Shown: in pieces, positions 1-9,241 of the stretch
How positions within the stretch are numbered: position 1 is the stretch's first letter
Layout: the number at the start of each line of letters is the position of its first letter
Source: Cellvibrio sp. pealriver
GTDB lineage: Bacteria; Pseudomonadota; Gammaproteobacteria; Pseudomonadales; Cellvibrionaceae
DNA length: 64,000 bases
NCBI RefSeq assembly: GCF_001183545.1
Contig: NZ_KQ236688.1
Span: 2,323,149 to 2,387,148 of the forward strand
Direction of reading: 5' to 3'
Position numbers and translations under genes: made by a program
Notes under the pieces: generated by a model
Database searches by the model: none
Told to the model about the DNA's origin: nothing
What the model saw: only the letters and a program-made list of their open reading frames with translations

Positions 1-935
1 TCAGCTTTAGTCTGCTTGGTCTTTGCTTTGAGCTTCGCTAAATCTGTTCTATCTCTCTCAATTCCTTTCTGAATATCTGAAAGGCGATTCAACTCCGACC
101 TCACCTGAAGCATTGACCAAAAAAGAGCGCGTTGAGATCCTGTTCCTTGTTGATCCCAACGGGCTTGACCATCTTTCTCGGCAATGTCAACTCTTGAAGC
201 ATTGCTAAGGCTTTTTTGCGGATCAAATCCTATGTCGCCTAGGGAGACTGTGAGGCGAATTTCTGCTGAATTAAAAACCTGCTGATAAGACGAATTTACT
301 TGTGACTGGATTTTTTCGAGCTGCTCTTTAAAATCGGCCACTGGTTTTTCGGCTTCAGCCTGAAGCTCAGAAATTTTTATACTCAAGGCAGATGCTTTAT
401 CTTCCATCAAGGCCTTGTATTTTCGTGTTACAGGTTCCAATACAAGAGTCAATAATTTTTTGTGCTCTTCCTGCGGATTATCTAGCGAACCAATGCGAAA
501 TGGCTGAGGTAATCGACTATTGAAAACAGTGTCAAGACCAGAAGCCTTACCATCTTCTGCATACTCATTGGAATCTGGATTCCACGTTGTTCGAGTCGGT
601 TTCCCACCACTAACAGACCATTCCCATTTAGATCTAACAAGTAGAAGACCGTCAACATCCTCTTTCCACTTCTCATCAACATTTGCTGCTGCCTTAGGAA
701 TATGAACCCAAAGCTCTACGGAAGCCGGATTGCCATTTGAATTGCGATTGAAATCTTCAGGCTTCAACTCGACCTGCTTGACTGCTGATTCGTAGGCACG
801 AAGAACAGTGGTCTTGCCGGCATTATTAGCACCGACAAGGCAGACAATATCGTCAAGCTCAATTGTTAATCCATCATTTCCTATACAGCCGATATTTTTT
901 ACATGCATACGCACAAGATGTGATCGCTCCGCCAT
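1..935 (-). CDS. OLD-like AAA/ABC-type ATPase, C-terminus cut by window edge
   Basis: The gene starts at an ATG at 935 and runs off the left edge, so 311 residues are visible. Residues 35-42 form a Walker A loop (GANNAGKT) after a beta-strand pattern typical of RecF/SMC/OLD ATPases. Residues 173-215 look like a coiled coil, and a QQGTGSQRA stretch near residue 262-270 resembles the ABC signature of OLD-family ATPases. OLD proteins usually carry a C-terminal Toprim nuclease domain, which would lie outside the window; whether it exists here is unknown. The gene is last of three leftward genes after a SNF2 helicase and a TrlF-like protein, and 102 bases separate it from the TrlF stop. A role in phage defence or DNA processing is inferred from this company. 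Confidence 0.75.
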   Translation of the reverse strand, partial: MAERSHLVRMHVKNIGCIGNDGLTIELDDIVCLVGANNAGKTTVLRAYESAVKQVELKPEDFNRNSNGNPASVELWVHIPKAAANVDEKWKEDVDGLLLVRSKWEWSVSGGKPTRTTWNPDSNEYAEDGKASGLDTVFNSRLPQPFRIGSLDNPQEEHKKLLTLVLEPVTRKYKALMEDKASALSIKISELQAEAEKPVADFKEQLEKIQSQVNSSYQQVFNSAEIRLTVSLGDIGFDPQKSLSNASRVDIAEKDGQARWDQQGTGSQRALFWSMLQVRSELNRLSDIQKGIERDRTDLAKLKAKTKQTKA

Positions 936-1037
936 TTTTCTTCCCAATTTCAAATGCTATTTAATTTATTTTCCAAGAATATCAACTTCAGCCAATTTAT
1001 TTTCAATAGCGCCCCACTGTATTTTATCCATTCATAA

Positions 1038-4000
1038 TCAGTGGTATTTTCCTGAGCGATTGTCGAACGCGGGCTTTGTCCCCTCTAAGACAGTTACAAC
1101 AACACCATTTAATGTAGTATTTTCAATAGCGCCTGACTCATAACTAATTTTTGAGTTAGCTGCACGATCAAATTTTGCATAAATAATTTGCTCCGCATCA
1201 CATACAACAGCAAGGTTAGGGTTGTGTGTAACCATGATAATTTGTCGCTTCTTTTTTGCCTCCGTTAGAACTGGCACTAAGAGACGAAAAACAGTTTCGT
1301 TATCTAGATTTTCCTCGGGCTGATCCAGAATAATTGGCATCTTCCCTTGATCTATCAGCAAATAAAAAATAAGCAATAATGAACCGCGCTGCCCTGGGGA
1401 CAACTGTTCAATTTGAGTATCCTGGAATAAAAGTGAATATCTTGGCTCAAGGAAATTAAAACCAAATACGAGATCATAAACCGCTGTTGCATGGATACCT
1501 TTTTTTAATAAATTAAAAATGCCAATAGAGGATCCAGAATCTTTTGCGGCTTGTATGATTTTTTCCTGCAATGCGATAACAAATGCCTGCGCACCTTCTT
1601 GGGAGTTCAGGTCATGACTGTCGAATAACCGTCTAATTGTTGATAGCGCTCCGTCTTGCCCACGAAACTCACCCCAAGTTTGTTTTATCAAGTTAAATAG
1701 TTGATCGGCGATAGTATCAGCCGAAGCTGCCAAGGTAGCCTGAAATTGTAATCTGTAGTCCTCTCTGATTAGAGTGTTCTTTTGAATTAAGTCCTGAACT
1801 GGTTTGAAGAGTTCTGCACGAGCCTTGCGTTGAGAATCAAGAGTTTCGAATATCTCTCTCGATAGCTTCAGCCGAGTATTGCCCAGCTCTTCGAGCTGAG
1901 CTGGCAGCTCTTTAATCTGTGTAATTCGCGCTTCAATTCCGCTTTTAGTTTCAGGCTCTGTCGGAGTACCAATCAATTCAGAGAGTTTTTTATTCCACTC
2001 CACGAGCTGGCGCTGATAGGATTCAAACTGCTGCTGTGGTGCATCCAGCTTCGCTGTAAGCTCATTTTTTTTCACAATAAGAGCTTCAATTTCGATGACA
2101 AGCTTTTCTTGGCTTTCTTTAAGATTTTTCTGCTTCAATGAGATTTGATCGGATTTCTCATCCAGCACAGCGGTGTTTATCTCAATAGCGATTACATTTT
2201 CCCATGCAAGATCCAGCAAAGTCAGATCTTCAGCCGCGTCCTGTTTTGCTTGCTCAAATGCACGTTGAAGTAAACGCAATCTCTCCCTACTATTTGCAAT
2301 AGCTTTTTGTTGCTTTGCAAAAACCGTACCTTCTGCCGTCATGTCCTGTAGTTGTTTCTTGGCTATCTCAACCTGCTGATTCACATCAGCCAAATTGGCT
2401 GCCGCTTGCTGTTGCTCTGAATTCATTGTTTGAGCAGGCTGGGTTACTTCTAATGGCTTTAGCTTTTCATGCTCGTCAATTTGTTTCTGTTTCAATAATA
2501 AAAGCTCAGTAAGCTTTTCCTGCTCGATTGGCTGAAGCTGCTCTTCTATACGCACGATTGATGCATTTGTTGTAGACAGCTCTTTACGATATTCGCTAAG
2601 CCGGTTTCTTAATGCTTGTTCCTGCTGATCAGTAAGTTGATCAAAATCGAGAGCACCCAGCCTCATTTCATCGCTAGTATGAGAAAATATTACAGATCGA
2701 AGTTCCTTCTCGAAGGCATCTGATTTTCCGGATGCATGTTCATTGCACAAATCTTCAAAATAGTGCTGCGGGATATAACGAACAAGTTCAGCTTTTTCTT
2801 CAGATGGAAGCTCGTTAAGTGGTCGCGTCTCAACACTCTCATCCCGCCACGTTAGTGTTCCAGTAAAATTTCGTGCAGGCTCCCCGGTTTTTCCCAGAAA
2901 TCGATCACGCTTGAGGAAACCAAAATGCTTTGATTGCTTGGAGTTTCCAAGCGTAGCAATTACATCTGCTAGAGCACTCTTCCCACTTCCTTTATTACCG
3001 ATGATAGCAACAAGGTCTGGATTTAGCGGAATGTCGCAACCATCCAACCACTGCCCAACATCAGTCTTAACTCCTGTTTTATTTACCTCGATAGATTCAA
3101 TATAGTACGTTTTGTTTGACTCAATCTCTTGAAGCTTAGGTGGCTTATCGCCAATGAAGGAACGTTTAGCTGGCTCAAGAATAACTTGTTTTAAACCTCG
3201 AAATGAAGGGTCAGCTTTGATCCAAGTTTTTTTATTAGATGGAAAATCCCCATATCCACGATTATCGTTATCCCCCGGTGTACCGACAAAGCAATGAGCA
3301 TCACTACCAGAAACGGCCAACCGAGGAATATTTTTCAAAGCGGCTTGGAAATTCTTGAAATATTTTTCATTACCTGTCGTGCACTCACCAACAAATGCCG
3401 CCCATAAATCAGCGTTCCGTGTCTCAAAAATTGGCGAACTCTGAAACAAATTCATAGCGTAGGCATAGTGCTCATGCCATTTCACATCAGCTAAACCATC
3501 GTTTGTATCAAAGGGCATAAAACCTATAGCGCATCCATCTGGAACTTTTCTGATTGCTTCTCGATAAGAGTCAGGATTAATTTCGGCGATAACAGAGCCC
3601 GCAAGCAATGCAGTTTCATCTGCGCCATCAACCTCAGTCTTGGTAAAACCGTGAGTTTTTAACTTATCCTCTCCCGCCCCCCTCGCTAATGCAATGAGCG
3701 CTGAATTAGACAAAGGTCTGTTGATTATTTCAATGCACAACGCTGATTTGAAATCCAGCAACATCTGATCTTCAATTTCGTTTGAAAAAAGAACATGAGC
3801 ATTTAACCGTCCTTTCATTGGAGCAGCTAATCGAAGTTCAATTCCGGGAAAAACTGTTTTCTTTAAAACGGGCGCTCCTTGCTCCTTTAGCCGTCGTTGC
3901 AAAGCAAACCAACCATCAAAAGTCCAATAATCCATAAGAGCAAAAACTTCTGGCGCAGCATTATTCATTGCTGCGATCATTTCATCAACGAGCTTTCGAT

Positions 4001-4121
4001 TTACATCAGAGAGAGGGTCAGGCTCAAATTTTTTACCTTGCCAATGAAAAGATGCTGGAGTGTGTACATGCAAGTCCCACTGATTCCAAAGGGCTCCCCG
4101 TGCAAGCTCTCTTTTTTTCAT
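1038..4121 (-). CDS. TrlF-like protein: N-terminal PHP domain fused to SMC-like ATPase
   Basis: A 1027-residue protein. The N-terminus holds a PHP metal-site motif (DLHVHT, H18 and H20) and a second PHP motif SGSDAH near residues 271-276. A Walker A loop GNKGSGKS lies at about 375-382, followed by long coiled-coil arms, then a C-terminal half-ATPase with the LSPGQRG signature, the Walker B ILDQPEENLD and an H-loop VTHN. This order matches the TrlF-type AAA-like ATPases; PHP-ATPase fusions such as Ppl are known anti-phage proteins. The ATG at 4121 is preferred over one at 4136 because GGAG lies 8 bases upstream and the codon overlaps the helicase stop as TAATG, suggesting translational coupling. 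The PHP domain probably acts as a metal-dependent phosphoesterase or nuclease; the substrate is unknown. Confidence 0.85.
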   Translation of the reverse strand: MKKRELARGALWNQWDLHVHTPASFHWQGKKFEPDPLSDVNRKLVDEMIAAMNNAAPEVFALMDYWTFDGWFALQRRLKEQGAPVLKKTVFPGIELRLAAPMKGRLNAHVLFSNEIEDQMLLDFKSALCIEIINRPLSNSALIALARGAGEDKLKTHGFTKTEVDGADETALLAGSVIAEINPDSYREAIRKVPDGCAIGFMPFDTNDGLADVKWHEHYAYAMNLFQSSPIFETRNADLWAAFVGECTTGNEKYFKNFQAALKNIPRLAVSGSDAHCFVGTPGDNDNRGYGDFPSNKKTWIKADPSFRGLKQVILEPAKRSFIGDKPPKLQEIESNKTYYIESIEVNKTGVKTDVGQWLDGCDIPLNPDLVAIIGNKGSGKSALADVIATLGNSKQSKHFGFLKRDRFLGKTGEPARNFTGTLTWRDESVETRPLNELPSEEKAELVRYIPQHYFEDLCNEHASGKSDAFEKELRSVIFSHTSDEMRLGALDFDQLTDQQEQALRNRLSEYRKELSTTNASIVRIEEQLQPIEQEKLTELLLLKQKQIDEHEKLKPLEVTQPAQTMNSEQQQAAANLADVNQQVEIAKKQLQDMTAEGTVFAKQQKAIANSRERLRLLQRAFEQAKQDAAEDLTLLDLAWENVIAIEINTAVLDEKSDQISLKQKNLKESQEKLVIEIEALIVKKNELTAKLDAPQQQFESYQRQLVEWNKKLSELIGTPTEPETKSGIEARITQIKELPAQLEELGNTRLKLSREIFETLDSQRKARAELFKPVQDLIQKNTLIREDYRLQFQATLAASADTIADQLFNLIKQTWGEFRGQDGALSTIRRLFDSHDLNSQEGAQAFVIALQEKIIQAAKDSGSSIGIFNLLKKGIHATAVYDLVFGFNFLEPRYSLLFQDTQIEQLSPGQRGSLLLIFYLLIDQGKMPIILDQPEENLDNETVFRLLVPVLTEAKKKRQIIMVTHNPNLAVVCDAEQIIYAKFDRAANSKISYESGAIENTTLNGVVVTVLEGTKPAFDNRSGKYH

Positions 4122-7042
4122 TATTTTAACTCCCATTCAACCGTGAATAATCCTCGCCCTTCAACCTTCTGTTGAAGTTGATCCTCTAGCTGACTAATTA
4201 AACCGTTACGCTCTTCCTCAATTTCGTCTTGGCGTAAAAAAAGATCTTTACGTAATTTACTGCGCCTTCCTTCCAATTCTCGCTGCTGTTTCTGACAGGC
4301 CAGTTTCTCCTCCAACGTAGGTGCCGCCGATGCAATACGGCGGACATCCTTTATCTGAACATCAATCGCTTTGATGTCTTGTTCTAAACCTAACTTTAAG
4401 TCATCTGCCCATGCATCCAGCTTTTGCACTTCCTGTTCAAAGTAGCCTAGATTGCGCTGGTTAATCTCACTTAATAAATTATTCTTTCTACTCTCTACAT
4501 CTTCACTAAGCGCTGAGGACTCAACAACTGCACTCTCTGTATTATTAGATTCAACAAGGCTTGCAGGGAAGCGCAGTAACTTCTCCGGGTCATTCTCTTG
4601 CAGTGCCTCGCCGGAATGACTGCAAGCCGATACCAGTAAATGCTGCTCCTGATTTCCAAGCGCTTCCACTGTTATGAGCGTTGCTTTAAGTAGCCCGCCC
4701 TGCCCACGCCACTTTTCCAAGGTACTGACCTTGTTACCGTAGGCATCGTAATCAAACAAAAGACGCACCGGGTTTTGTAAATTTCTATTTTTGGCTTGGT
4801 TAATTACCCATTCTGCTAATGAATCACTAATACGATACAAGTGCGCATCACCAGTGCGCCGGGGCAATTCATATCGACCAAGCTTGATAGCAGGTGCGCC
4901 AATATTGAAAGCGTCAAGTTCAGACGGAAGGCTATGCAATACAAAACCATTACCATCATCCTGCTCATCAAACTCTGCGTAAGGTTGTAATTCTGTTCGG
5001 CTCAATTCCATGAGTAGGCGCTCGTGTTTATCAAGCACCTCCTTGCTATCCTGATTACGCATACGCAGCTTTTCTTGCACTTCCTCGTCAAAGTTTTCTA
5101 ATAAAATTTTCCGAGTTTTAACCATCGCCTCATCAATTTCATTCGCCAACTCTTGCTGGAGTGCTTCAAAGCTTGTTTTGATTTCTTCCGGGTTGCGGCA
5201 ATTCTGGTAAATAGCAGCGATACGGCGCTCGAAATCCACACCAGAACCAATAGCCCCCAGTACCTCATCGCTTGCGCCAAACACACCTTCAAATAGCTTG
5301 AACTTTTGCGCCAGAAGTTGATAAACACGCGCATCGGCTTCGTTACTTCTATCGACAAAGTTAACCACAACTACATCATGCTTTTGCCCATAACGGTGGC
5401 AGCGACCAATACGCTGCTCAATCCGCTGGGGGTTCCAAGGTAAGTCGTAATTAATCACCAATGAGCAGAACTGCAAGTTAATACCCTCTGCTCCGGCTTC
5501 GGTGGCAATCATGATGGTGCCGCGCTCTTTGAAATACTCCACTAGCGCGGCGCGGGTGTCTGCGGTTTTTGAACCGGTAATGCGGTCACTGTCTTTATGG
5601 CGTTCGAGCCAATCTTTATAAATTGCCTGCGCTCTTGAATCGGTATTGGTGCCATTAAATAAAACGATCCCATCTCGATATGCAGTGTTGGATAACAGAG
5701 AAAGCAAATATTCCTGAGTACGTCTTGATTCTGTGAAAATAATGGCTTTTTTCGCTGCACCTAAACGATCAAGCTCTGTGAAGGCTTTAGTTAATGCTGT
5801 GAGTAGCGCCTGACCTTTCGAGTTTTGGCGAATGCTTGTCGCAAGTTCTTTGAAGCGATTTAATTCCACTACCTCTTCAGCTATAGCTGCACGTTCGTTA
5901 GCGGTAGTTGTGCTGTTAGTTTCCCCAGCGGACTCATCGAATTCATCAACCAATTCATCCAGTGCTTCGAAATCTTCATCCAAGATTTCGGCAAGCTCTT
6001 CGGCTTCAGGCAGTTCATCCAGCTTGCGTTGCAAGCGATCAGCCATAGTTCCTAATGCCCCTGCAATAGCGTGGGAAGAAGAGGCCAAGAGCTTCCAGAG
6101 CACTAATGAAATCAGTTGACGCTGGCCTTCCGGCAACGCCTTTAAGTTCGGCCTGCGCAAATAACTACCCACCAATGATGAGAGCATTTGCTCCTCACTA
6201 CTGGGGGTAAATTCTTCAACAATGGCGATACGCGCGGTATAAGGCACGTATTGTTGCACTTGGCGGCGTAACGTTCGCTTACACAGTGGAGCCAGACGTT
6301 CACGCAAGCTGTTGTTGGATTGTTCGGTACGAACGCCTGAGAACTGGCTACGGAAGCTTTCCAGATCACCAAACACACGCTCATCAATCATGCTGACCAA
6401 GCCGTAAAGCTCCAAGAGCGAGTTTTGTAGCGGGGTCGCAGTGAGAAGCACCTTGGCATCAACATGCTCAAGTGAATCCCGAATGGTTGTAGCGATCACA
6501 TTTCCCTTCTTGTAAACATTTCGGAGGCGGTGAGCTTCATCCATCACCACCAGATCCCAATGAATGCGGCGCAAATCATCGGCCTTAGCCTTGGCAAACT
6601 GATAAGAGCAGATCACTGGGCCGTCCGGATAAACGAAAGGCTGCGCTTTACCGTCCTTTTTGAGGGCGTTGTAATTCTTGGCCTCGATTATGAGACCTTG
6701 GAGATTAAATTTATCTTGCAGCTCTTGGTGCCATTGCTTGCGCAGGTTGGCGGGCGCAATGATCAATATCTTGCGCTTGCGCTCAGCCCAGTGCTGGGAG
6801 ATGACTAGCCCAGCCTCAATGGTCTTACCCAAGCCTACCTCATCAGCCAGTATCACCCCTTTCGACAGGGGGTTACGGCAAGCAAACAAGGCCGCCTCTA
6901 CCTGGTGAGGGTTCAAATCAACCTGGGAATCCACCAGAGTAGATGCCAGAGACTCAACTGAATCACTGGCTGCGCGGCGGGTAAGCTGCCAAGCGATATA
7001 TTGGCTTTGATGAGGGGTTAACAAGTGTGCAGACAAATCCAT
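4121..7042 (-). CDS. SNF2/RapA-like superfamily 2 helicase
   Basis: A 973-residue SF2 ATPase. Motif I (ADEVGLGKT) is at about 66-74, motif II DEAH at 168-171, motif III TATPLQNS follows, and motifs V-VI are EGINLQ and QRIGRCHRYGQ. Between the two ATPase lobes is a very acidic insert, and the C-terminus is predicted coiled coil rich in E, K and Q. The family translocates on double-stranded DNA and is common in restriction and defence islands. It is the first gene of the leftward operon, so it may load or drive the downstream PHP-ATPase. The start is uncertain: an in-frame GTG at 7096 adds 18 residues, but the ATG at 7042 begins the conserved block and GGAGG abuts it directly, which is unusually close. 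Confidence 0.88.
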   Translation of the reverse strand: MDLSAHLLTPHQSQYIAWQLTRRAASDSVESLASTLVDSQVDLNPHQVEAALFACRNPLSKGVILADEVGLGKTIEAGLVISQHWAERKRKILIIAPANLRKQWHQELQDKFNLQGLIIEAKNYNALKKDGKAQPFVYPDGPVICSYQFAKAKADDLRRIHWDLVVMDEAHRLRNVYKKGNVIATTIRDSLEHVDAKVLLTATPLQNSLLELYGLVSMIDERVFGDLESFRSQFSGVRTEQSNNSLRERLAPLCKRTLRRQVQQYVPYTARIAIVEEFTPSSEEQMLSSLVGSYLRRPNLKALPEGQRQLISLVLWKLLASSSHAIAGALGTMADRLQRKLDELPEAEELAEILDEDFEALDELVDEFDESAGETNSTTTANERAAIAEEVVELNRFKELATSIRQNSKGQALLTALTKAFTELDRLGAAKKAIIFTESRRTQEYLLSLLSNTAYRDGIVLFNGTNTDSRAQAIYKDWLERHKDSDRITGSKTADTRAALVEYFKERGTIMIATEAGAEGINLQFCSLVINYDLPWNPQRIEQRIGRCHRYGQKHDVVVVNFVDRSNEADARVYQLLAQKFKLFEGVFGASDEVLGAIGSGVDFERRIAAIYQNCRNPEEIKTSFEALQQELANEIDEAMVKTRKILLENFDEEVQEKLRMRNQDSKEVLDKHERLLMELSRTELQPYAEFDEQDDGNGFVLHSLPSELDAFNIGAPAIKLGRYELPRRTGDAHLYRISDSLAEWVINQAKNRNLQNPVRLLFDYDAYGNKVSTLEKWRGQGGLLKATLITVEALGNQEQHLLVSACSHSGEALQENDPEKLLRFPASLVESNNTESAVVESSALSEDVESRKNNLLSEINQRNLGYFEQEVQKLDAWADDLKLGLEQDIKAIDVQIKDVRRIASAAPTLEEKLACQKQQRELEGRRSKLRKDLFLRQDEIEEERNGLISQLEDQLQQKVEGRGLFTVEWELK

Positions 7043-7288
7043 CCTCCATTGGTTAAAAAACGGGCACCCCTGCCAAATACCATAGATACTGACCACTGAG
7101 GGAGACCAAACAGGCTAATAGCTGAATATATCAGACTCTACTACTGCCAAAAACATGAAATCCATCATGGAAATTTTGGTTACGATCAAAACGAGAGAGG
7201 GCTAGCATTGCTGCCTCACGAATAGCGGCGAAACATACAATTGAATTATCGCGCCACAATGGCAGAACCAATAAGTAAAAGGGCACTC

Positions 7289-7510
7289 ATGTCAAAAGTA
7301 AGTTCTAAAAGGCAAATCACATTGCCTATTGATTTATGTATCTTGGCCGGTATTGAGCCGGGAGATGAGGTGTCGGTTTTTGTTGATCGGCAAGGCATTC
7401 TTTCTGTTGTGAAAAAAACTTCTGGTTCAGCCAAAGGATTTTTAAGGGGTAAACGGGAAGTGAAGGCTATGAGCGATGAAAGCTCTCTGAAAAGTATTAT
7501 CCAGTCATGA
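7289..7510 (+). CDS. AbrB/MazE-type antitoxin, apparently orphan
   Basis: A 73-residue protein whose first 45 residues match the SpoVT/AbrB swapped-hairpin DNA-binding fold: SSKRQITLP, then GIEPGDEV and a short strand pattern. Such proteins are usually antitoxins that dimerise, bind their own promoter and neutralise a VapC or MazF-like toxin encoded immediately downstream. Here the TGA stop overlaps an ATG (ATGA at 7507-7510), the usual coupling in such pairs, but the frame it opens ends after only 12 codons. The toxin therefore seems lost, although an independent regulator is also possible. The gene is divergent from the SNF2 operon, with 246 bases between them. The start at 7289 is chosen because it begins the domain; a TTG at 7241 would add 16 unconserved residues. 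Confidence 0.75.
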   Translation: MSKVSSKRQITLPIDLCILAGIEPGDEVSVFVDRQGILSVVKKTSGSAKGFLRGKREVKAMSDESSLKSIIQS

Positions 7511-7906
7511 GCACACTAGGTGTCCATAAGGTGCCTTTTTGTTAAGTATCAGAGACCGCAGGTCCTGTGGCTCTTTCACCAGATCCACTAAATTGTCCAT
7601 GTTTATAAAAAATAGATGGACAAGATATAAAATATTTTTTCCTTTAATTTCAATCAGTTACGATGTCCATTTTTTCTTGACTTGCAAGTAAAATGGCACA
7701 CTTCAAAGAGAAGGAACACAACAAAGCGTTTTATCAACTTTGCCGGCATATGGAGCCCAATTATCATCAATACGAATTTGATTTGCGTTTGTACTTAACG
7801 CAGATTGAACTTTTTGGGGATATTTACCCCTGATAACATCCAGCCAACGTTAATTTCAACCGCACAGCACAATACGCATAACGACCATTTGACAAGAGAG
7901 GTAACC
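7511..7906. other. 396-base AT-rich gap with TGTCCAT motifs and one small frame
   Basis: No established gene is seen here. The stretch contains TGTCCAT at 7521, 7594 and 7664 and its complement at 7616. The middle two form an inverted repeat, TTGTCCAT at 7593-7600 and ATGGACAA at 7616-7623, around an AT-rich spacer. The spacing suggests a protein-binding region. A 46-codon frame starts at 7693. The rest may be debris at the boundary of the accessory region. Confidence 0.5.
7693..7833 (+). CDS. Possible small protein of 46 residues, unknown
   Basis: An ATG at 7693 opens a 46-codon frame ending at TGA 7831-7833. The product is rich in aromatic and charged residues and shows no signal peptide or membrane segment; I do not recognise it. 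There is no clear Shine-Dalgarno sequence, and a stop codon lies four codons upstream in frame, so it is not simply the tail of a longer frame. It could be a genuine small gene, a gene fragment left by a deletion, or chance. The downstream channel gene starts 73 bases later. Confidence 0.2.
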   Translation: MAHFKEKEHNKAFYQLCRHMEPNYHQYEFDLRLYLTQIELFGDIYP

Positions 7907-9190
7907 GTGGCGATAGAAATTCATTTGCGGGATTTGCTAACTCATTTCGGGTTGGGAAATAGTGAGCAAGCTTATGTCGCCAGTATTATTGTGGTGATCA
8001 TACTGACATCGCTGGTGATCCATTGGGTTTTGCACCGTGTGGTGTTGAATATAGTGCACGCCAGCACAATAGATTCGCAGCAACTCTGGTTGCGCGCATT
8101 GTATCAACGCAAATTATTTACGCGTCTCGCATTAACACTGCAAGGCATTATCATCTACACACAGGCGCGTTTGTGGTTGGATACCGATGCGGGTGAATTA
8201 CCGGCAATTGAAGTTATTACCCATTTATGGATATTGCTGTTTGGCCTGCTCTCATTTTTTTCACTGTTAGATACGCTGGAGGATGTGAGCGCAGCCAGTG
8301 AGTCAGCGCGCCGTTTGCCACTGCGCGGTTTATTTCAGGGAGTAAAATTAATCGGTGCCATCATTGCACTGATTTTTTCTATTGCGTTATTGATTGGTAA
8401 ATCGCCGCTGATTTTATTCAGCGGTTTGGGAGCCATGACCGCAATTTTGTTATTGGTATTTAAAGACCCTATTCTAGGGTTGGTTGCAGGCATCCAATTA
8501 TCGGCCAACAGAATGCTCAGCCTGGGCGATTGGTTGGAAATGCCCAAATACGGCGCGGATGGTGAAGTGACCGATATTAATCTAACGACGGTAAAAATCC
8601 GCAACTGGGACAAAACCATCACCACAGTGCCCACCTATGCGCTGATCTCCGATTCATTTAAAAATTGGCGCGGCATGTCAGAATCCGGTGGGCGACGCAT
8701 TAAGCGCGCAATCCATATTGATGCAACCAGCGTTAAATTTCTGACTGAAGACGATATAAAAAAATTACGCAAAGCACATTTGCTCAGCGAGTACATTGAA
8801 AATAAATTAACTGAAATTACCGAATACAACAGCGCCAATAACATCGATACCAGCAACCCCGCCAATGGCCGTCGCCTCACCAATTTGGGCACCTTCCGCG
8901 CATACCTGACTGCGTATTTAAAAACAAATGCACATATTAATCTGGATATGACCCACATGGTGCGTCAACTCAGCCCTGGAGCCGAAGGTATACCATTGGA
9001 AATTTATGCGTTTTCCAATAACACACAATGGCTTGCATACGAAAATATACAATCTGATATTTTCGACCATATTTTTGCAGTGTTACCGGAATTTGATTTG
9101 CGGGTTTACCAATCACCTACGGGTTATGACATGCAGCAGATAGGAAAAACGTTCACCCAAACAACAACCACTATCGCTAATAACGAATAA
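7907..9190 (+). CDS. MscS-family mechanosensitive channel, YbdG/MscM-like
   Basis: A 427-residue inner-membrane protein with about five hydrophobic segments in the first 200 residues. A conserved MscS pore and beta domain follows: the glycine- and alanine-rich pore helix, then a LGDWLEMP-like strand and the TTVKIRNWDKTITTVPTYAL segment characteristic of YbdG-type miniconductance channels. These open on membrane tension to release solutes during osmotic downshock. The GTG at 7907 is preferred because AGAGAGG lies just upstream; an in-frame TTG at 7805 would add 34 poorly supported residues. The length agrees with E. coli YbdG (about 415). A strong terminator follows 11 bases after the stop, so the gene is probably monocistronic. 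Confidence 0.88.
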   Translation: MAIEIHLRDLLTHFGLGNSEQAYVASIIVVIILTSLVIHWVLHRVVLNIVHASTIDSQQLWLRALYQRKLFTRLALTLQGIIIYTQARLWLDTDAGELPAIEVITHLWILLFGLLSFFSLLDTLEDVSAASESARRLPLRGLFQGVKLIGAIIALIFSIALLIGKSPLILFSGLGAMTAILLLVFKDPILGLVAGIQLSANRMLSLGDWLEMPKYGADGEVTDINLTTVKIRNWDKTITTVPTYALISDSFKNWRGMSESGGRRIKRAIHIDATSVKFLTEDDIKKLRKAHLLSEYIENKLTEITEYNSANNIDTSNPANGRRLTNLGTFRAYLTAYLKTNAHINLDMTHMVRQLSPGAEGIPLEIYAFSNNTQWLAYENIQSDIFDHIFAVLPEFDLRVYQSPTGYDMQQIGKTFTQTTTTIANNE

Positions 9191-9201
9191 AAAGTGAAAA
9201 T

Positions 9202-9231
9202 AAAAAAGCCGGTCAACTGACCGGCTTTTTT
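9202..9231. terminator. Bidirectional terminator after the channel gene
   Basis: A near-perfect hairpin: AAAAAGCCGGTCA pairs with TGACCGGCTTTTT around a two-base loop. A-run and T-run flanks allow termination in both directions, serving the channel gene and the convergent cytochrome gene. Confidence 0.9.
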
Positions 9232-9241
9232 CTCACAAGGG

